A stretch of 64,000 nt of DNA, taken from Jiangella anatolica (GTDB taxonomy: Bacteria; Actinomycetota; Actinomycetes; Jiangellales; Jiangellaceae). The stretch lies in the NCBI RefSeq assembly GCF_003236295.1, contig NZ_POTW01000010.1:1-64000 (forward strand), given 5' to 3'. A program made the translations under genes and the position numbers. Numbering within the stretch: position 1 is the stretch's first letter; the number at the start of each line of letters is the position of its first letter. The notes under the pieces were generated by a model. The model had not been told where the DNA came from and made no database searches. It saw only the letters and a list, made by a program, of their open reading frames with translations. Of the stretch, positions 8,550-18,511 are shown piece after piece.

Positions 8550-8576
8550 TATCACCACCCCTCCCGGTGATAGCAT
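8550..8576 (+). promoter_or_regulatory. Operator and leaderless promoter of the vapBC-like pair
   Basis: TATCACC (8550-8556) and GGTGATA (8566-8572) form a perfect 7-bp inverted repeat with a 9-nt spacer. The right arm overlaps the -10 element TAGCAT (8571-8576), which lies 6 nt before ATG 8583. A repressor bound here would block the promoter, which is the usual design of toxin-antitoxin autoregulation. Confidence 0.65.
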
Positions 8577-8582
8577 CCGGGC

Positions 8583-8888
8583 ATGCGCCAGTTGCTGCTG
8601 CGGATCCCCGACGATCTCCACCGGCGGCTGACCGCGCGGGCGCAGCGCGAGGGCGTCTCCATCAACGCGCTGGCCAACAAGGTGCTCTCCGCCGCCGCAC
8701 CGCCGCCTCCCCCGTCCGACGACGACATCGACGTGCGCCGACTGGAGCTGCGCGAGAAGGCCCGCGACCTCGGGCTGCTGGTCGAGAACCCGGCGCCGTC
8801 GGTCCCACCGGCCCAGTTCGTCCGCGCGCTCAAGGCCACCGAGGGCGTCGGCCCGGTCGTGGACGAGTTGTGGGCCGACGGCCGATGA
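8583..8888 (+). CDS. VapB-type antitoxin (ribbon-helix-helix / HicB-like)
   Basis: 101 residues. The N-terminus RQLLLRIPDDLHRRLTARA with GVSINALANKVL is a ribbon-helix-helix DNA-binding domain of the Arc/CopG/HicB type. A Pro-rich linker (AAAPPPPPSDDD) follows, then an acidic/hydrophobic tail that would wrap the toxin. Its TGA overlaps the toxin start (ATGA, 8885-8888), so synthesis is coupled. It presumably represses its own promoter through the dyad at 8550-8572. It is longer than most VapB proteins (about 75-85 residues), mainly because of the linker. Confidence 0.85.
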   Translation: MRQLLLRIPDDLHRRLTARAQREGVSINALANKVLSAAAPPPPPSDDDIDVRRLELREKARDLGLLVENPAPSVPPAQFVRALKATEGVGPVVDELWADGR

Positions 8889-9331
8889 GCGTCCTCACCT
8901 ACGTCGACTCCTCGGTGCTGGTGCGCTCCTACCTCGCCGACGAGCCGCGGCACGCCGTCGCCCGCGGGCTGATCGAAGGCCGGGCGCTGCTGGTCACGTC
9001 CACGCTGGCGCTGCTGGAGGCGTCGTCGGCGCTGGTCCGGGCCGCCCGCACCCGCCGCCTGGGCGACGTCGACACGCTGCTGGCCAAGCTGTACGAAGAG
9101 GTCTCGCCGACCGGGCCGATCGCGCTGATCCGGGCCGACACCCTGGACACCGAGAACACCGCCCGGGTGCTGGTGCGCCGCTTCGGCATCCGCGCGTTCG
9201 ACGCGCTGCACCTGGCCATCGCCGACCTCGCCGCCCGGCCGCTGGCCCGCTCCGGCGAACGGGTCGGGTTCGCCTCGCACGACCCCGCGCAGCGCGCCGC
9301 GGCCGCCGATCTGGGCTTCGTCGCCGTCTGA
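8885..9331 (+). CDS. PIN-domain ribonuclease toxin, VapC family
   Basis: 148 residues. PIN-domain acidic residues are visible: D8 (TYVDSSVLV), E45 (ALLEASSAL), and the Asp of FDALHLAIAD. A final acidic/Asn position near FASHDPAQRAAA completes the metal site. VapC toxins are Mg2+-dependent RNases that usually cut a specific tRNA or the 23S rRNA sarcin-ricin loop; the target here cannot be read from sequence. The ATG overlaps the antitoxin stop. It lies between two genes for membrane proteins with L7/L12-like modules, and 16 nt before the second. Confidence 0.9.
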   Translation: MSVLTYVDSSVLVRSYLADEPRHAVARGLIEGRALLVTSTLALLEASSALVRAARTRRLGDVDTLLAKLYEEVSPTGPIALIRADTLDTENTARVLVRRFGIRAFDALHLAIADLAARPLARSGERVGFASHDPAQRAAAADLGFVAV

Positions 9332-9347
9332 CCGGTACCGTCGTCGC

Positions 9348-9977
9348 GTGGACCTCTGGCTGATCGCCGTCATCGCGTTCGGCGCCGCGATTGTGATCGG
9401 CTTCGGGATCGTGCTGGTGCGCGCCCGGGCCGACGCGGTCACCGGGCCGTCGTCGCCGGGCGGGGACAAGCCCGTCCTGGACCGGGCCGAGCTCGACGCC
9501 GCGGTCGGCGCCCTCCTCATCGAGGGCAAGCTCATCCCGGCCGTCAAGCTCATCCGGCAGCAGACCGGTCTCGGCCTGGCCGAGGCCAAGGCGTACGCCG
9601 ACCGGCTCGCCGCGGGAGGGGACGCGGCCGCGGCCGCACCGGCGGCGTCGCCCCGGGCGTCGGTCTCGCCGGAGGTGATGGCGCGCCTCCAGCAGCTCGT
9701 CGCCGAGGGGAAGAAGCTCCAGGCGATCAAGGAGCTGCGCGAGCACACCGGTCTCGGCCTCAGGGAGGCCACGATCACCGTCGACCGCCTGTCGACCTCG
9801 GCCGTCGTCCTGGCCGTCGAGTCGCCCGCACCGCCCGCCGACCCGACCGACGAGGTGATGGCGCAGGTTCAGGCGCTGGTGGCGCGCGGCAAGAAGATCC
9901 AGGCCATCAAGCTCATGCTGGAGCACGCACCGGAGCTGGACCTCAAGCGGGCCAAGGAGATCGTCGACCGGATGTGA
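9348..9977 (+). CDS. Membrane-anchored protein with three L7/L12-CTD-like repeats
   Basis: 209 residues: an N-terminal transmembrane helix (about 3-25), then three copies of an about 40-residue module at 48-88, 108-148 and 168-209, spaced about 60 residues apart by Ala/Pro/Ser linkers. Each module reads as G-K-basic-hydrophobic-A-[IV]-K then a helix, TGLGL (degenerate in copy 3, PELDL), E-A/R-A-K and a closing helix. This is the hallmark of the ribosomal L7/L12 C-terminal domain, the part that contacts translational GTPases. GTG 9348 has TACCGT (9336-9341) six nt upstream, so it has its own leaderless promoter. It converges on aroQ with a 2-nt gap. Confidence 0.75.
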   Translation: MDLWLIAVIAFGAAIVIGFGIVLVRARADAVTGPSSPGGDKPVLDRAELDAAVGALLIEGKLIPAVKLIRQQTGLGLAEAKAYADRLAAGGDAAAAAPAASPRASVSPEVMARLQQLVAEGKKLQAIKELREHTGLGLREATITVDRLSTSAVVLAVESPAPPADPTDEVMAQVQALVARGKKIQAIKLMLEHAPELDLKRAKEIVDRM

Positions 9978-9979
9978 CG

Positions 9980-10441
9980 TCAGAGCAGGTCGGCGACGGC
10001 GCGCAGCGCGAGATCGTAGGAGCCGAGCCCGAAGCCGGCGATCGTCCCGGTCGCGACGCCGGCGACGACGCTGGTGTGCCGGAACTCCTCCCGCGTGGCC
10101 GGGTTGGAGATGTGCACCTCGATCAGCGGCGCGCGCAGCTGGGAGCACGCGTCGCGCAGCGCGTAGGAGTAGTGCGTGAACGCGGCCGGGTTGAGCACCA
10201 CCGGCGTGCCGGCGTCGGCGGCGTCGTGCAGCCAGTGCACCAGCTCGGCCTCGTCGTCGGTCTGCCGCACGTCGGCGTCCAGCCCCAGCTCAGCGGCGGT
10301 CTTGCGGCACCGCTCCACCAGGCCGGCGAACGTCGTGCTGCCGTAGACGTCGGGTTCCCGCGACCCCAGCCGGCCGAGGTTGGGACCGTTGAGCACCAGT
10401 ACGCGCGTCGTCACGGCCTCGACCTTATCGGGCCGCGTCAC
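9980..10441 (-). CDS. aroQ: Type II 3-dehydroquinate dehydratase
   Basis: 153 residues from GTG 10441, or 144 from GTG 10414, which matches the family's usual length and the typical N-terminus [16 protein letters not shown]. The lid loop SREPDVYG carries the catalytic Arg and Tyr. EVHISN carries the catalytic His, and FRHTSV completes the site. The enzyme converts 3-dehydroquinate to 3-dehydroshikimate in the shikimate pathway. The longer start overlaps the stop of the upstream aldo/keto reductase (GTGA), suggesting coupling. It is separated from aroCKB by an inserted plus-strand gene and the reductase. Confidence 0.95.
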   Translation of the reverse strand: MTRPDKVEAVTTRVLVLNGPNLGRLGSREPDVYGSTTFAGLVERCRKTAAELGLDADVRQTDDEAELVHWLHDAADAGTPVVLNPAAFTHYSYALRDACSQLRAPLIEVHISNPATREEFRHTSVVAGVATGTIAGFGLGSYDLALRAVADLL

Positions 10442-11355
10442 GGCAGCTCGTTGCCGGCCGCCCGGTAGAGCGCGTACCAGGTCTCACGGGACAGCTCGAT
10501 CTCCGCGGCACGGGCGATCTCGGCGACGCGGGCCGGCTTGGTGGTGCCGATGACCGGCTGCATGCGGGCCGGGTGGCGCAGGATCCAGGCGATCGCGACG
10601 GCTGCCGGCGTCGCATCCACCTCCGCCGCGATGTCTCCCAGCGCGTCGTTGAGCTGCTGGAAGTCAGGGTGGCCGAGGAACGTCCCGGCGATGTGCCCGT
10701 GCTGCAGCACCGACCACGGCTGGATCGTGATGCCGTGGCGCCGGCAGTACTCCAGCGCGCCGCCGTCGCGGACCACGCCGCCGGCGAAGCCGGTGTTGAC
10801 GTTGAGGCCGGAGTCGACCAGCAAGGTGTGCGCGAGGCCGAACTGCAGCTGGTTCGCGACCAGCGGCTGGCGCACGTGCGCCCGCAGCAGCTCCAGCTGG
10901 GCCGGGTTCTGGTTGCTGACGCCGACGTGGCGCACCTTGCCCGCCGTCACCAGGTCGTCGAAGGCCGCGGCGACCTCGTCCGGCTCCATGAGCGTGTCCG
11001 GCCGGTGCAGGAGCAGCAGGTCGACGTAGTCGGTGCGCAGCCGGCGCAGCGACCCCTCGACCGACGTGCGGATGTGGTCGGCGGAGAAGTCGAAGAAGCC
11101 GTCGCGGATGCCGCACTTGGTCTGCACGACGATGTCCTCGCGCCGCACCGACGTGGCCGCGAGCGCGGCGCCGAACTTCTCCTCGCAGCGGCCGCCGCCG
11201 TAGATGTCGGCGTGGTCGAACATCGTGATGCCGGTGTCGGCGGCGGCGCCGATCAGCTCGGCGACCTCGTTCTCGGCCAGCTGGTCGAGGCGCATGCAGC
11301 CGAGTGTGATGACCGAGCCGCGCAAGCCGGACCCGCCGATGTCGATGTACTCCAC
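10438..11355 (-). CDS. Aldo/keto reductase
   Basis: 305 residues with a (beta/alpha)8 AKR fold. The catalytic tetrad is visible: Asp and Tyr in [11 protein letters not shown], Lys in VVQTKCGI and His in LLLHRPD. The C-terminal nucleotide-binding segment includes [11 protein letters not shown]. It resembles the YdhF-like oxidoreductases, NADPH-dependent enzymes of broad carbonyl specificity. GTG 11355 has TAGGGT (11362-11367) six nt upstream, so the transcript that reaches aroQ may start here. A metabolic link to the shikimate pathway is not evident. Confidence 0.93.
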   Translation of the reverse strand: MEYIDIGGSGLRGSVITLGCMRLDQLAENEVAELIGAAADTGITMFDHADIYGGGRCEEKFGAALAATSVRREDIVVQTKCGIRDGFFDFSADHIRTSVEGSLRRLRTDYVDLLLLHRPDTLMEPDEVAAAFDDLVTAGKVRHVGVSNQNPAQLELLRAHVRQPLVANQLQFGLAHTLLVDSGLNVNTGFAGGVVRDGGALEYCRRHGITIQPWSVLQHGHIAGTFLGHPDFQQLNDALGDIAAEVDATPAAVAIAWILRHPARMQPVIGTTKPARVAEIARAAEIELSRETWYALYRAAGNELP

Positions 11356-11420
11356 CCGACGACCCTAGCGGTCCGGTGAGGGCCCCGGCGCTGTCGGTGG
11401 CGGGTGGCACGATGGGCGGC

Positions 11421-13492
<2,072 letters not shown>

Positions 13493-13493
<1 letters not shown>

Positions 13494-14689
13494 CAGCGCA
13501 CCGCCAGCGTGTCCGGGATGCTCTGGAGGTAGGTCGCGAGGTTGCGGGCGGTCTCGGCGACCGAGTCGCCGCCGAACTTCTCCAGCGCGGCCTGGGCCAC
13601 GACCAGCGCGACCATCGCCTCGGCGACGACGCCGGCGGCCGGGACCGCGCACACGTCGGAGCGCTGGTGGTGTGCCTTGGCGACCTCGCCGGTGGCGGTG
13701 TCGATGGTGCGCAGCGCCCGGGGCACCGTCGAGATCGGCTTCATCGCGGCCCGGACCCGCAGCGTCTCGCCGGTCGTCATGCCGCCCTCGATGCCACCGG
13801 AGCGGCCCGACGTCCGCCGTACCCCGCCGCCGTCGGCCGGGACGATCTCGTCCTGCGCCCTGGACCCGCGGGTGCGGGCCAGCTCGAAGCCGTCGCCGAC
13901 CTCGACGCCCTTGATCGCCTGGATGCCCATCAGGGCGCCCGCGAGCCGCGCGTCGAGCCGGCGGTCGCCGTGCACGTAGCTGCCGACGCCCGGCGGCAAT
14001 CCCGTGACGACCACCTCGACGACGCCGCCGAGCGTGTCGCCGTCCTCCCGCGCCGCGTCGACCTCGGCCACCATCAGCTTGCTGGTGTCGGCGTCGAAGC
14101 AGCGCAGCGGGTCGTCATCGAGTCGCTGCACGTCGTCGGGGCCGGGCAGCGGCGAGCCGGCCGGCACCGCGACCGTCCCCAGCTCGACCGTGTGGCTGAC
14201 CAGGCGGACGCCGTACGCCTGCCGCAGGAACGCGGACGCGACCGCGCCGAGCGCCACCCGGGCGGCGGTCTCGCGGGCGCTGGCCCGCTCGAGCACCGGC
14301 CGGGCCTCGTCGAAGCCGTACTTCTGCATGCCCGCGAGGTCGGCGTGGCCGGGCCGCGGCCGGGTCAGCGGCGCGTTGCGGGCGCTGCCCTCCAGCTCGG
14401 CCGGGTCGACCGGGTCGGCGGCCATGACCTGCTCCCACTTCGGCCACTCGGTGTTGCCCACCTCGATGGCGATCGGGCTGCCCAGCGTCCGGCCGTGCCG
14501 CACCCCGCCGGCCAACGTGACCTCGTCGGCCTCGAACTTCATCCGGGCGCCGCGGCCGTAGCCGAGCCGCCGCCGCGCCAGCGCCGCGCCGATGTCGGCC
14601 GTCGTGATCTCGACGCCGGCCGGGAGACCTTCGAGGATCGCGACCAGGGCCGGCCCGTGCGACTCCCCCGCTGTCAGCCATCTGAGCAT
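13493..14689 (-). CDS. aroC: Chorismate synthase
   Basis: 398 residues. Signature segments are [33 protein letters not shown] and [15 protein letters not shown]. Further on, [16 protein letters not shown] and the conserved Gly/Ser-rich [12 protein letters not shown] are present. It makes chorismate from EPSP using reduced FMN. It is first in the aroC-aroK-aroB operon. A leaderless start is likely: GAGAAT (rc of 14697-14702) lies 7 nt before the ATG. Confidence 0.97.
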
Positions 14690-14779
14690 GACTCGAATTC
14701 TCCCACGCCCGCGCGCGCCACCCCGACCGGCGTCCGACGCGTGCTCGTCGGCGTCGTCCCTGCACGCCTCATCGCAGCA

Positions 14780-14808
14780 AGGCAGAAATCTGCCTCACCC
14801 GATAGACT
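14780..14808 (+). promoter_or_regulatory. Operator and leaderless promoter of vapBC
   Basis: AGGCAGA (14780-14786) and TCTGCCT (14789-14795) form a perfect 7-bp inverted repeat around AA. The left arm sits exactly where a -35 element would be, 17 bp before TAGACT (14803-14808). That -10 element lies 6 nt before ATG 14815. VapB or the VapBC complex binding here would be self-repressing. Confidence 0.65.
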
Positions 14809-14814
14809 GGGCTC

Positions 14815-15054
14815 ATGCGGACGACCCTCAATCTGGACGACGATCTGGTCGCGCGAGCCAAGGCGCTGGCAGCCAGGCGAGGCCGGAGCCTGACCTCGCT
14901 GATGGAGGACGCGCTGCGCGCGGTTCTCGATCGCGAAGGCAGGCCTCCGAAGGCGTCCACCGTCGATCTCCCTATCGGCAGCGGGCGGCTCCGCCGCGGC
15001 GTCTCGCTGGATGACAACGCCGCCACCCGGGACCTGATGGACGACCTCGGGTGA
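14815..15054 (+). CDS. vapB: VapB-family ribbon-helix-helix antitoxin
   Basis: 79 residues. The N-terminus MRTTLNLDDDLVARAKALA followed by GRSLTSLMEDALRAVL is a textbook ribbon-helix-helix domain. The tail (SGRLRRGVSLDDNAATRDLMDDL) should neutralise the toxin. Its stop overlaps the toxin start as GTGA (15051-15054). A perfect dyad lies on its promoter. Confidence 0.93.
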   Translation: MRTTLNLDDDLVARAKALAARRGRSLTSLMEDALRAVLDREGRPPKASTVDLPIGSGRLRRGVSLDDNAATRDLMDDLG

Positions 15055-15479
15055 TCCTCTGTGATGTCAATGTGCTCGTGTACGCCTTCGAGCCGACGTC
15101 ACCGAGGCACGATGAGTACCGATCCTGGCTTCAGGAAACACTGTCGTCGGTCGAGCCCTACGGGGTCAGCGAGCTCGTGCTCTCCGGCTTTCTTCGAGTC
15201 GTGACGCATCCGAAGATCTTCGACCCTCCTTCGCCGACGCCCGCGGCCGTGGCGTTCGCGCAGGCCGTTCGTTCTGCCGCCAACGCTGTGACGATCCAGC
15301 CCGGCACCCGACACTGGGCCATCTTTACCGGCCTTCTCGACGAGACCGCGGCCGCCGGCAATGCGGTCCCCGATGCCTACTTGGCTGCGCTCGCCATCGA
15401 GTCCGGCTCCGAATGGATCACGACCGATCGAGGCTTCGCTCGTTACCCGCACCTCAGGTGGCGCCACCCGCTCGGATGA
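15051..15479 (+). CDS. vapC: VapC-family PIN-domain toxin
   Basis: 142 residues with a PIN domain: D5 (ILCDVNVLVYAF), E41 (VSELVLSGFLRV), the Asp of AVPDAYLAALAIE, and the last Asp in WITTDRGFARYPHLRW. The C-terminal block TTDRGF..Y..L.W is typical of the mycobacterial VapC subgroup with F.R....P.. in its central part. It is predicted to be an Mg2+-dependent RNase. It starts with GTG inside the vapB stop, 66 nt before the tldD-like gene. Confidence 0.93.
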   Translation: MILCDVNVLVYAFEPTSPRHDEYRSWLQETLSSVEPYGVSELVLSGFLRVVTHPKIFDPPSPTPAAVAFAQAVRSAANAVTIQPGTRHWAIFTGLLDETAAAGNAVPDAYLAALAIESGSEWITTDRGFARYPHLRWRHPLG

Positions 15480-15545
15480 TCGCGACCAGCACTACTGCGG
15501 TAATGCCCGTGCTCGCCGCCGGAGGGCTGGTCTAGGCTCGGCAGG

Positions 15546-17072
15546 GTGCCGCATGAGATCGATCCGACGTTCATCGCCCTCCCGATGCGCTCGCTGGCCG
15601 ACGCCGCGTTGCAGCGGGCCCGTGAGCTCGGCGTGGAGCACGCCGACTTCCGGCTCGAGCGCATCCGCTCCCAGGACCTCTCCTTCCGCGACGGCAAGCT
15701 CGAGGGCAGCCGCGACGGCGAGGACGTGGGGTTCGCGGTGCGGGTCCTGCACGAGGGCACCTGGGGGTTCGCCGCCACCGTCGACCTCACCACCGACGAC
15801 GCCGCGAAGACGGCCGAGAAGGCGGTCGACCTGGCGAAGGTCTCGCGCCGCCTCAGCCCGGCCCGCACCGAGCTGGCCGACGAGCCGGTGCACCCCGACG
15901 TCACGTGGGTGTCGGCCTACGAGGTGAACCCGTTCGACGTACCCGACACGGAGAAGATCGACCGGATGGTCGGCCACTCCGTCCGGGTCCTCGCCCAGGC
16001 GGACGTCGACCACGTCACCGCGCAGCTGCAGCAGGTGCAGGAGAACAAGTTCTACGCCGACACGCACGGCACCGTCACCACGCAGCAGCGGGTCCGCCTC
16101 CACCCGGTCTTCGAGGCGGTCAAGGTCGACCCCGAGACCGGCCGGTTCGAGACCATGCGGACGCTCGCCGCGCCGGCCGGGCGCGGCTGGGAGTACGCCA
16201 CCGGCGCCGACGGCGTCGTCGACTGGGGCGCCGCGCTGGACGAGCTGGGGCCGCTGCTGGCGGAGAAGTTCGCCGCGCCGAGCGTGCGGGCCGGCCGCTA
16301 CGACCTCGTCATCGACCCGACGAACCTGTGGCTGACGATCCACGAGTCCATCGGCCACGCCACCGAGTTGGACCGCGCGCTCGGCTACGAGGCCAACTAC
16401 GCCGGCACCTCGTTCGCCACCCTCGACCAGCTGTGGACGCTGCGCTACGGCTCGCCGATCATGCACGTCACCGGCGACCGCACCACGCCGCACGGCCTGT
16501 CCACCATCGGCTACGACGACGAGGGCGTGGCGTCGCAGCGGTGGGACATCGTCAACGGCGGCACGCTCGTCGGCTATCAACTCGACCGCGCGATGGCCGC
16601 CGCCAACGCCAGCGCGCTCGGCACCAGCCGCTCCAACGGCTGCGCGTTCGCCGACTCCCCCGGCCACGTGCCGGTGCAGCGCATGGCCAACGTCTCGCTG
16701 CAGCCGGCCGACGGCGGTCCGTCCACCGACGAGCTGATCGCGCAGGTCGACGACGGCATCTACATCGTCGGCGACAAGTCGTGGTCGATCGACATGCAGC
16801 GCTACAACTTCCAGTTCACCGGCCAGCGGTTCTACCGCATCCGCGGCGGCGAGCTGGACGGCCAGCTGCGCGACGTCGCGTACCAGGCCACGACGACGGA
16901 CTTCTGGGGCTCGATGGCCGCGGTCGGCGGCCCGCAGACGTACGTGCTGGGCGGCGCGTTCAACTGCGGCAAGGCCCAGCCGGGACAGATCGCGCCGGTC
17001 TCACACGGCGCGCCGTCCGCCCTGTTCCGCGACATCCGCGTGCTCAACACCGCCGAGGAGGGTGGCCAGTGA
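15546..17072 (+). CDS. tldD: TldD/PmbA-family metallopeptidase, catalytic subunit
   Basis: 508 residues. The zinc motif HESIGHATE near residue 265 is the HExxxH variant of TldD, the catalytic partner of the TldD/TldE (PmbA) heterodimer. That complex unfolds and cleaves peptides such as modified microcin precursors. The C-terminus carries the family block from YVLGGAFNCGKAQPGQ to the end. The GTG start is supported by family length. It is coupled to the second family member by a GTGA overlap. No peptide-natural-product precursor is visible nearby, so a housekeeping peptidase role is more likely. Confidence 0.93.
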   Translation: MPHEIDPTFIALPMRSLADAALQRARELGVEHADFRLERIRSQDLSFRDGKLEGSRDGEDVGFAVRVLHEGTWGFAATVDLTTDDAAKTAEKAVDLAKVSRRLSPARTELADEPVHPDVTWVSAYEVNPFDVPDTEKIDRMVGHSVRVLAQADVDHVTAQLQQVQENKFYADTHGTVTTQQRVRLHPVFEAVKVDPETGRFETMRTLAAPAGRGWEYATGADGVVDWGAALDELGPLLAEKFAAPSVRAGRYDLVIDPTNLWLTIHESIGHATELDRALGYEANYAGTSFATLDQLWTLRYGSPIMHVTGDRTTPHGLSTIGYDDEGVASQRWDIVNGGTLVGYQLDRAMAAANASALGTSRSNGCAFADSPGHVPVQRMANVSLQPADGGPSTDELIAQVDDGIYIVGDKSWSIDMQRYNFQFTGQRFYRIRGGELDGQLRDVAYQATTTDFWGSMAAVGGPQTYVLGGAFNCGKAQPGQIAPVSHGAPSALFRDIRVLNTAEEGGQ

Positions 17073-18448
17073 CGCCCCAGGAGATCGTCGAGCGCTGCCT
17101 CGAGCTGTCGAAGGCGAGCGGCACGATCGTGCTGGTCGACGAGACCTCGACGGCGAACCTGCGCTGGGCCACCAACGCGCTGACGACCAACGGCGTCACC
17201 CGCGACCGGTCGGTGACGGTGATCGCGACGGTCGACGGCGGCAGCGGCACCGCGTCCGGCGTGGTCGCCCGCAGCGCCGTCACGCCGGAAGGGCTGGAGC
17301 CGCTGGTCCGCGCCGCCGAGCAGGCGGCCCGCGACAACGGCCCGGCCGAGGACGCCCAGCCGCTGGTGCCCGGGGACGCCGGGGCCGGTTGGAACGACGT
17401 ACCCGGCGAGACGTCGCCCGAGGTGTTCGGCCACATCGCGCCCGCCCTCGGCGACGCGTTCAACCGCGCCGACGACGAGCGGCGGCTGCTCTACGGCTAC
17501 CTCGAGCACGGCGTCCGCACGACGTATCTCGGCTCGTCGACCGGGCTCCGGGTCCGGCACGAGCAGCCGACCGGGCACATCGGCATCACCGGCAAGTCCG
17601 CCGACAAGACCCGCTCGGCGTGGGTCGGCCAGTCCTCCCGCGACCTCACCGACGTCGACGTCACGGCGCTCGACGCGGAGCTGACCAAGCGGCTGGGCTG
17701 GGCGCAGCGCACGATCGAGCTGCCGGCCGACCGGTACGACACCGTGCTGCCGCCGACCGCCGTCGCCGACCTGATGATCTACGCCTACTGGACGATGAGC
17801 GCCCGCGACGCCGCCGACGGCCGGTCGGTGTACTCCGCGCCCGGCGGCGCGACGCGGGTCGGCGAGCGGTTGTCGCGCCACCCCGTCACGCTGTGGTCCG
17901 ACCCGGCCGCGCCCGGGCTGGAGTGCGCGCCGGCGGTGTACGCGCACGCGTCGTCGGCGGAGTCCAGCGTGTTCGACAACGGCCTGCCGGTCGGGCGGAC
18001 GTCCTGGGTCGAGGACGGCACGCTGACGGCGTTGCTGCAGACCCGGCACTCCGCCGGGCTGACCGGCCTGCCCGTCACCCCCGCCGTCGACAACCTCGGC
18101 CTCACCGTCGACGGCGCCACCGGGAGCGTCGAGGACCTCACCGCCGGCGTCGAGCGCGGCCTGCTGCTCACCTGCCTCTGGTACATCCGCGCCGTCGACC
18201 CGCAGACGCTGCTGCTCACCGGCCTCACTCGCGACGGCGTCTACCTGGTCGAGAACGGCGAGGTCACCGGCGCGGTGAACAACTACCGGTTCAACGAGAG
18301 CCCGATCGCGCTGCTGGACCGCTTCACCGCCGCGGGCGCGACGGCGCCGACGTTCAGCCGCGAGTGGGGCGACTACTTCCCCCGCACGGCGATGCCGGCG
18401 CTGCGCGTCCCCGACTTCAACATGTCGTCGGTGTCGCAGGCGTCCTGA
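17069..18448 (+). CDS. pmbA: TldE/PmbA-family metallopeptidase partner
   Basis: 459 residues, homologous to the preceding gene but without an HExxxH motif, as expected for TldE/PmbA, the non-catalytic partner. The central and C-terminal segments, such as LSRHPVTLWSDP, GLLLTCLWYIRAVDPQTLLLTG and NNYRFNESPIALLDR, fit the family. The GTG start at 17069 overlaps the upstream TGA, implying equimolar production. The frame extends much further upstream, but only as shadow of the first gene. Confidence 0.93.
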   Translation: MTPQEIVERCLELSKASGTIVLVDETSTANLRWATNALTTNGVTRDRSVTVIATVDGGSGTASGVVARSAVTPEGLEPLVRAAEQAARDNGPAEDAQPLVPGDAGAGWNDVPGETSPEVFGHIAPALGDAFNRADDERRLLYGYLEHGVRTTYLGSSTGLRVRHEQPTGHIGITGKSADKTRSAWVGQSSRDLTDVDVTALDAELTKRLGWAQRTIELPADRYDTVLPPTAVADLMIYAYWTMSARDAADGRSVYSAPGGATRVGERLSRHPVTLWSDPAAPGLECAPAVYAHASSAESSVFDNGLPVGRTSWVEDGTLTALLQTRHSAGLTGLPVTPAVDNLGLTVDGATGSVEDLTAGVERGLLLTCLWYIRAVDPQTLLLTGLTRDGVYLVENGEVTGAVNNYRFNESPIALLDRFTAAGATAPTFSREWGDYFPRTAMPALRVPDFNMSSVSQAS

Positions 18449-18460
18449 CGTCCTGAGCAT

Positions 18461-18511
18461 AGCATCGGATAAGCTGACATCCGATGCTACTCTTGGCGCA
18501 TGGCATCGGAT
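18461..18511 (+). promoter_or_regulatory. fic operator/promoter with three half-sites
   Basis: AGCATCGGAT (18461-18470), an 8-nt spacer and ATCCGATGCT (18479-18488) make a perfect 10-bp inverted repeat. Its right arm touches the -10 element TACTCT (18488-18493), 6 nt before ATG 18500. A third half-site, GCATCGGAT (18503-18511), recurs in the same orientation 41 bp after the first, inside codons 2-4. The dyad covers the whole core promoter. The Fic protein's own C-terminal winged helix is the obvious candidate ligand. Confidence 0.7.

Noticed and set aside
15546-18448. TldD/PmbA pair as RiPP maturation machinery
   Set aside because: No small precursor-like gene or modifying enzyme is adjacent; a housekeeping peptidase pair is more likely.
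17062-18456. A 464-codon plus-strand frame overlapping the PmbA gene
   Set aside because: Low-complexity Arg/Gly/Ala shadow; the frame starting at GTG 17069 carries the family motifs.
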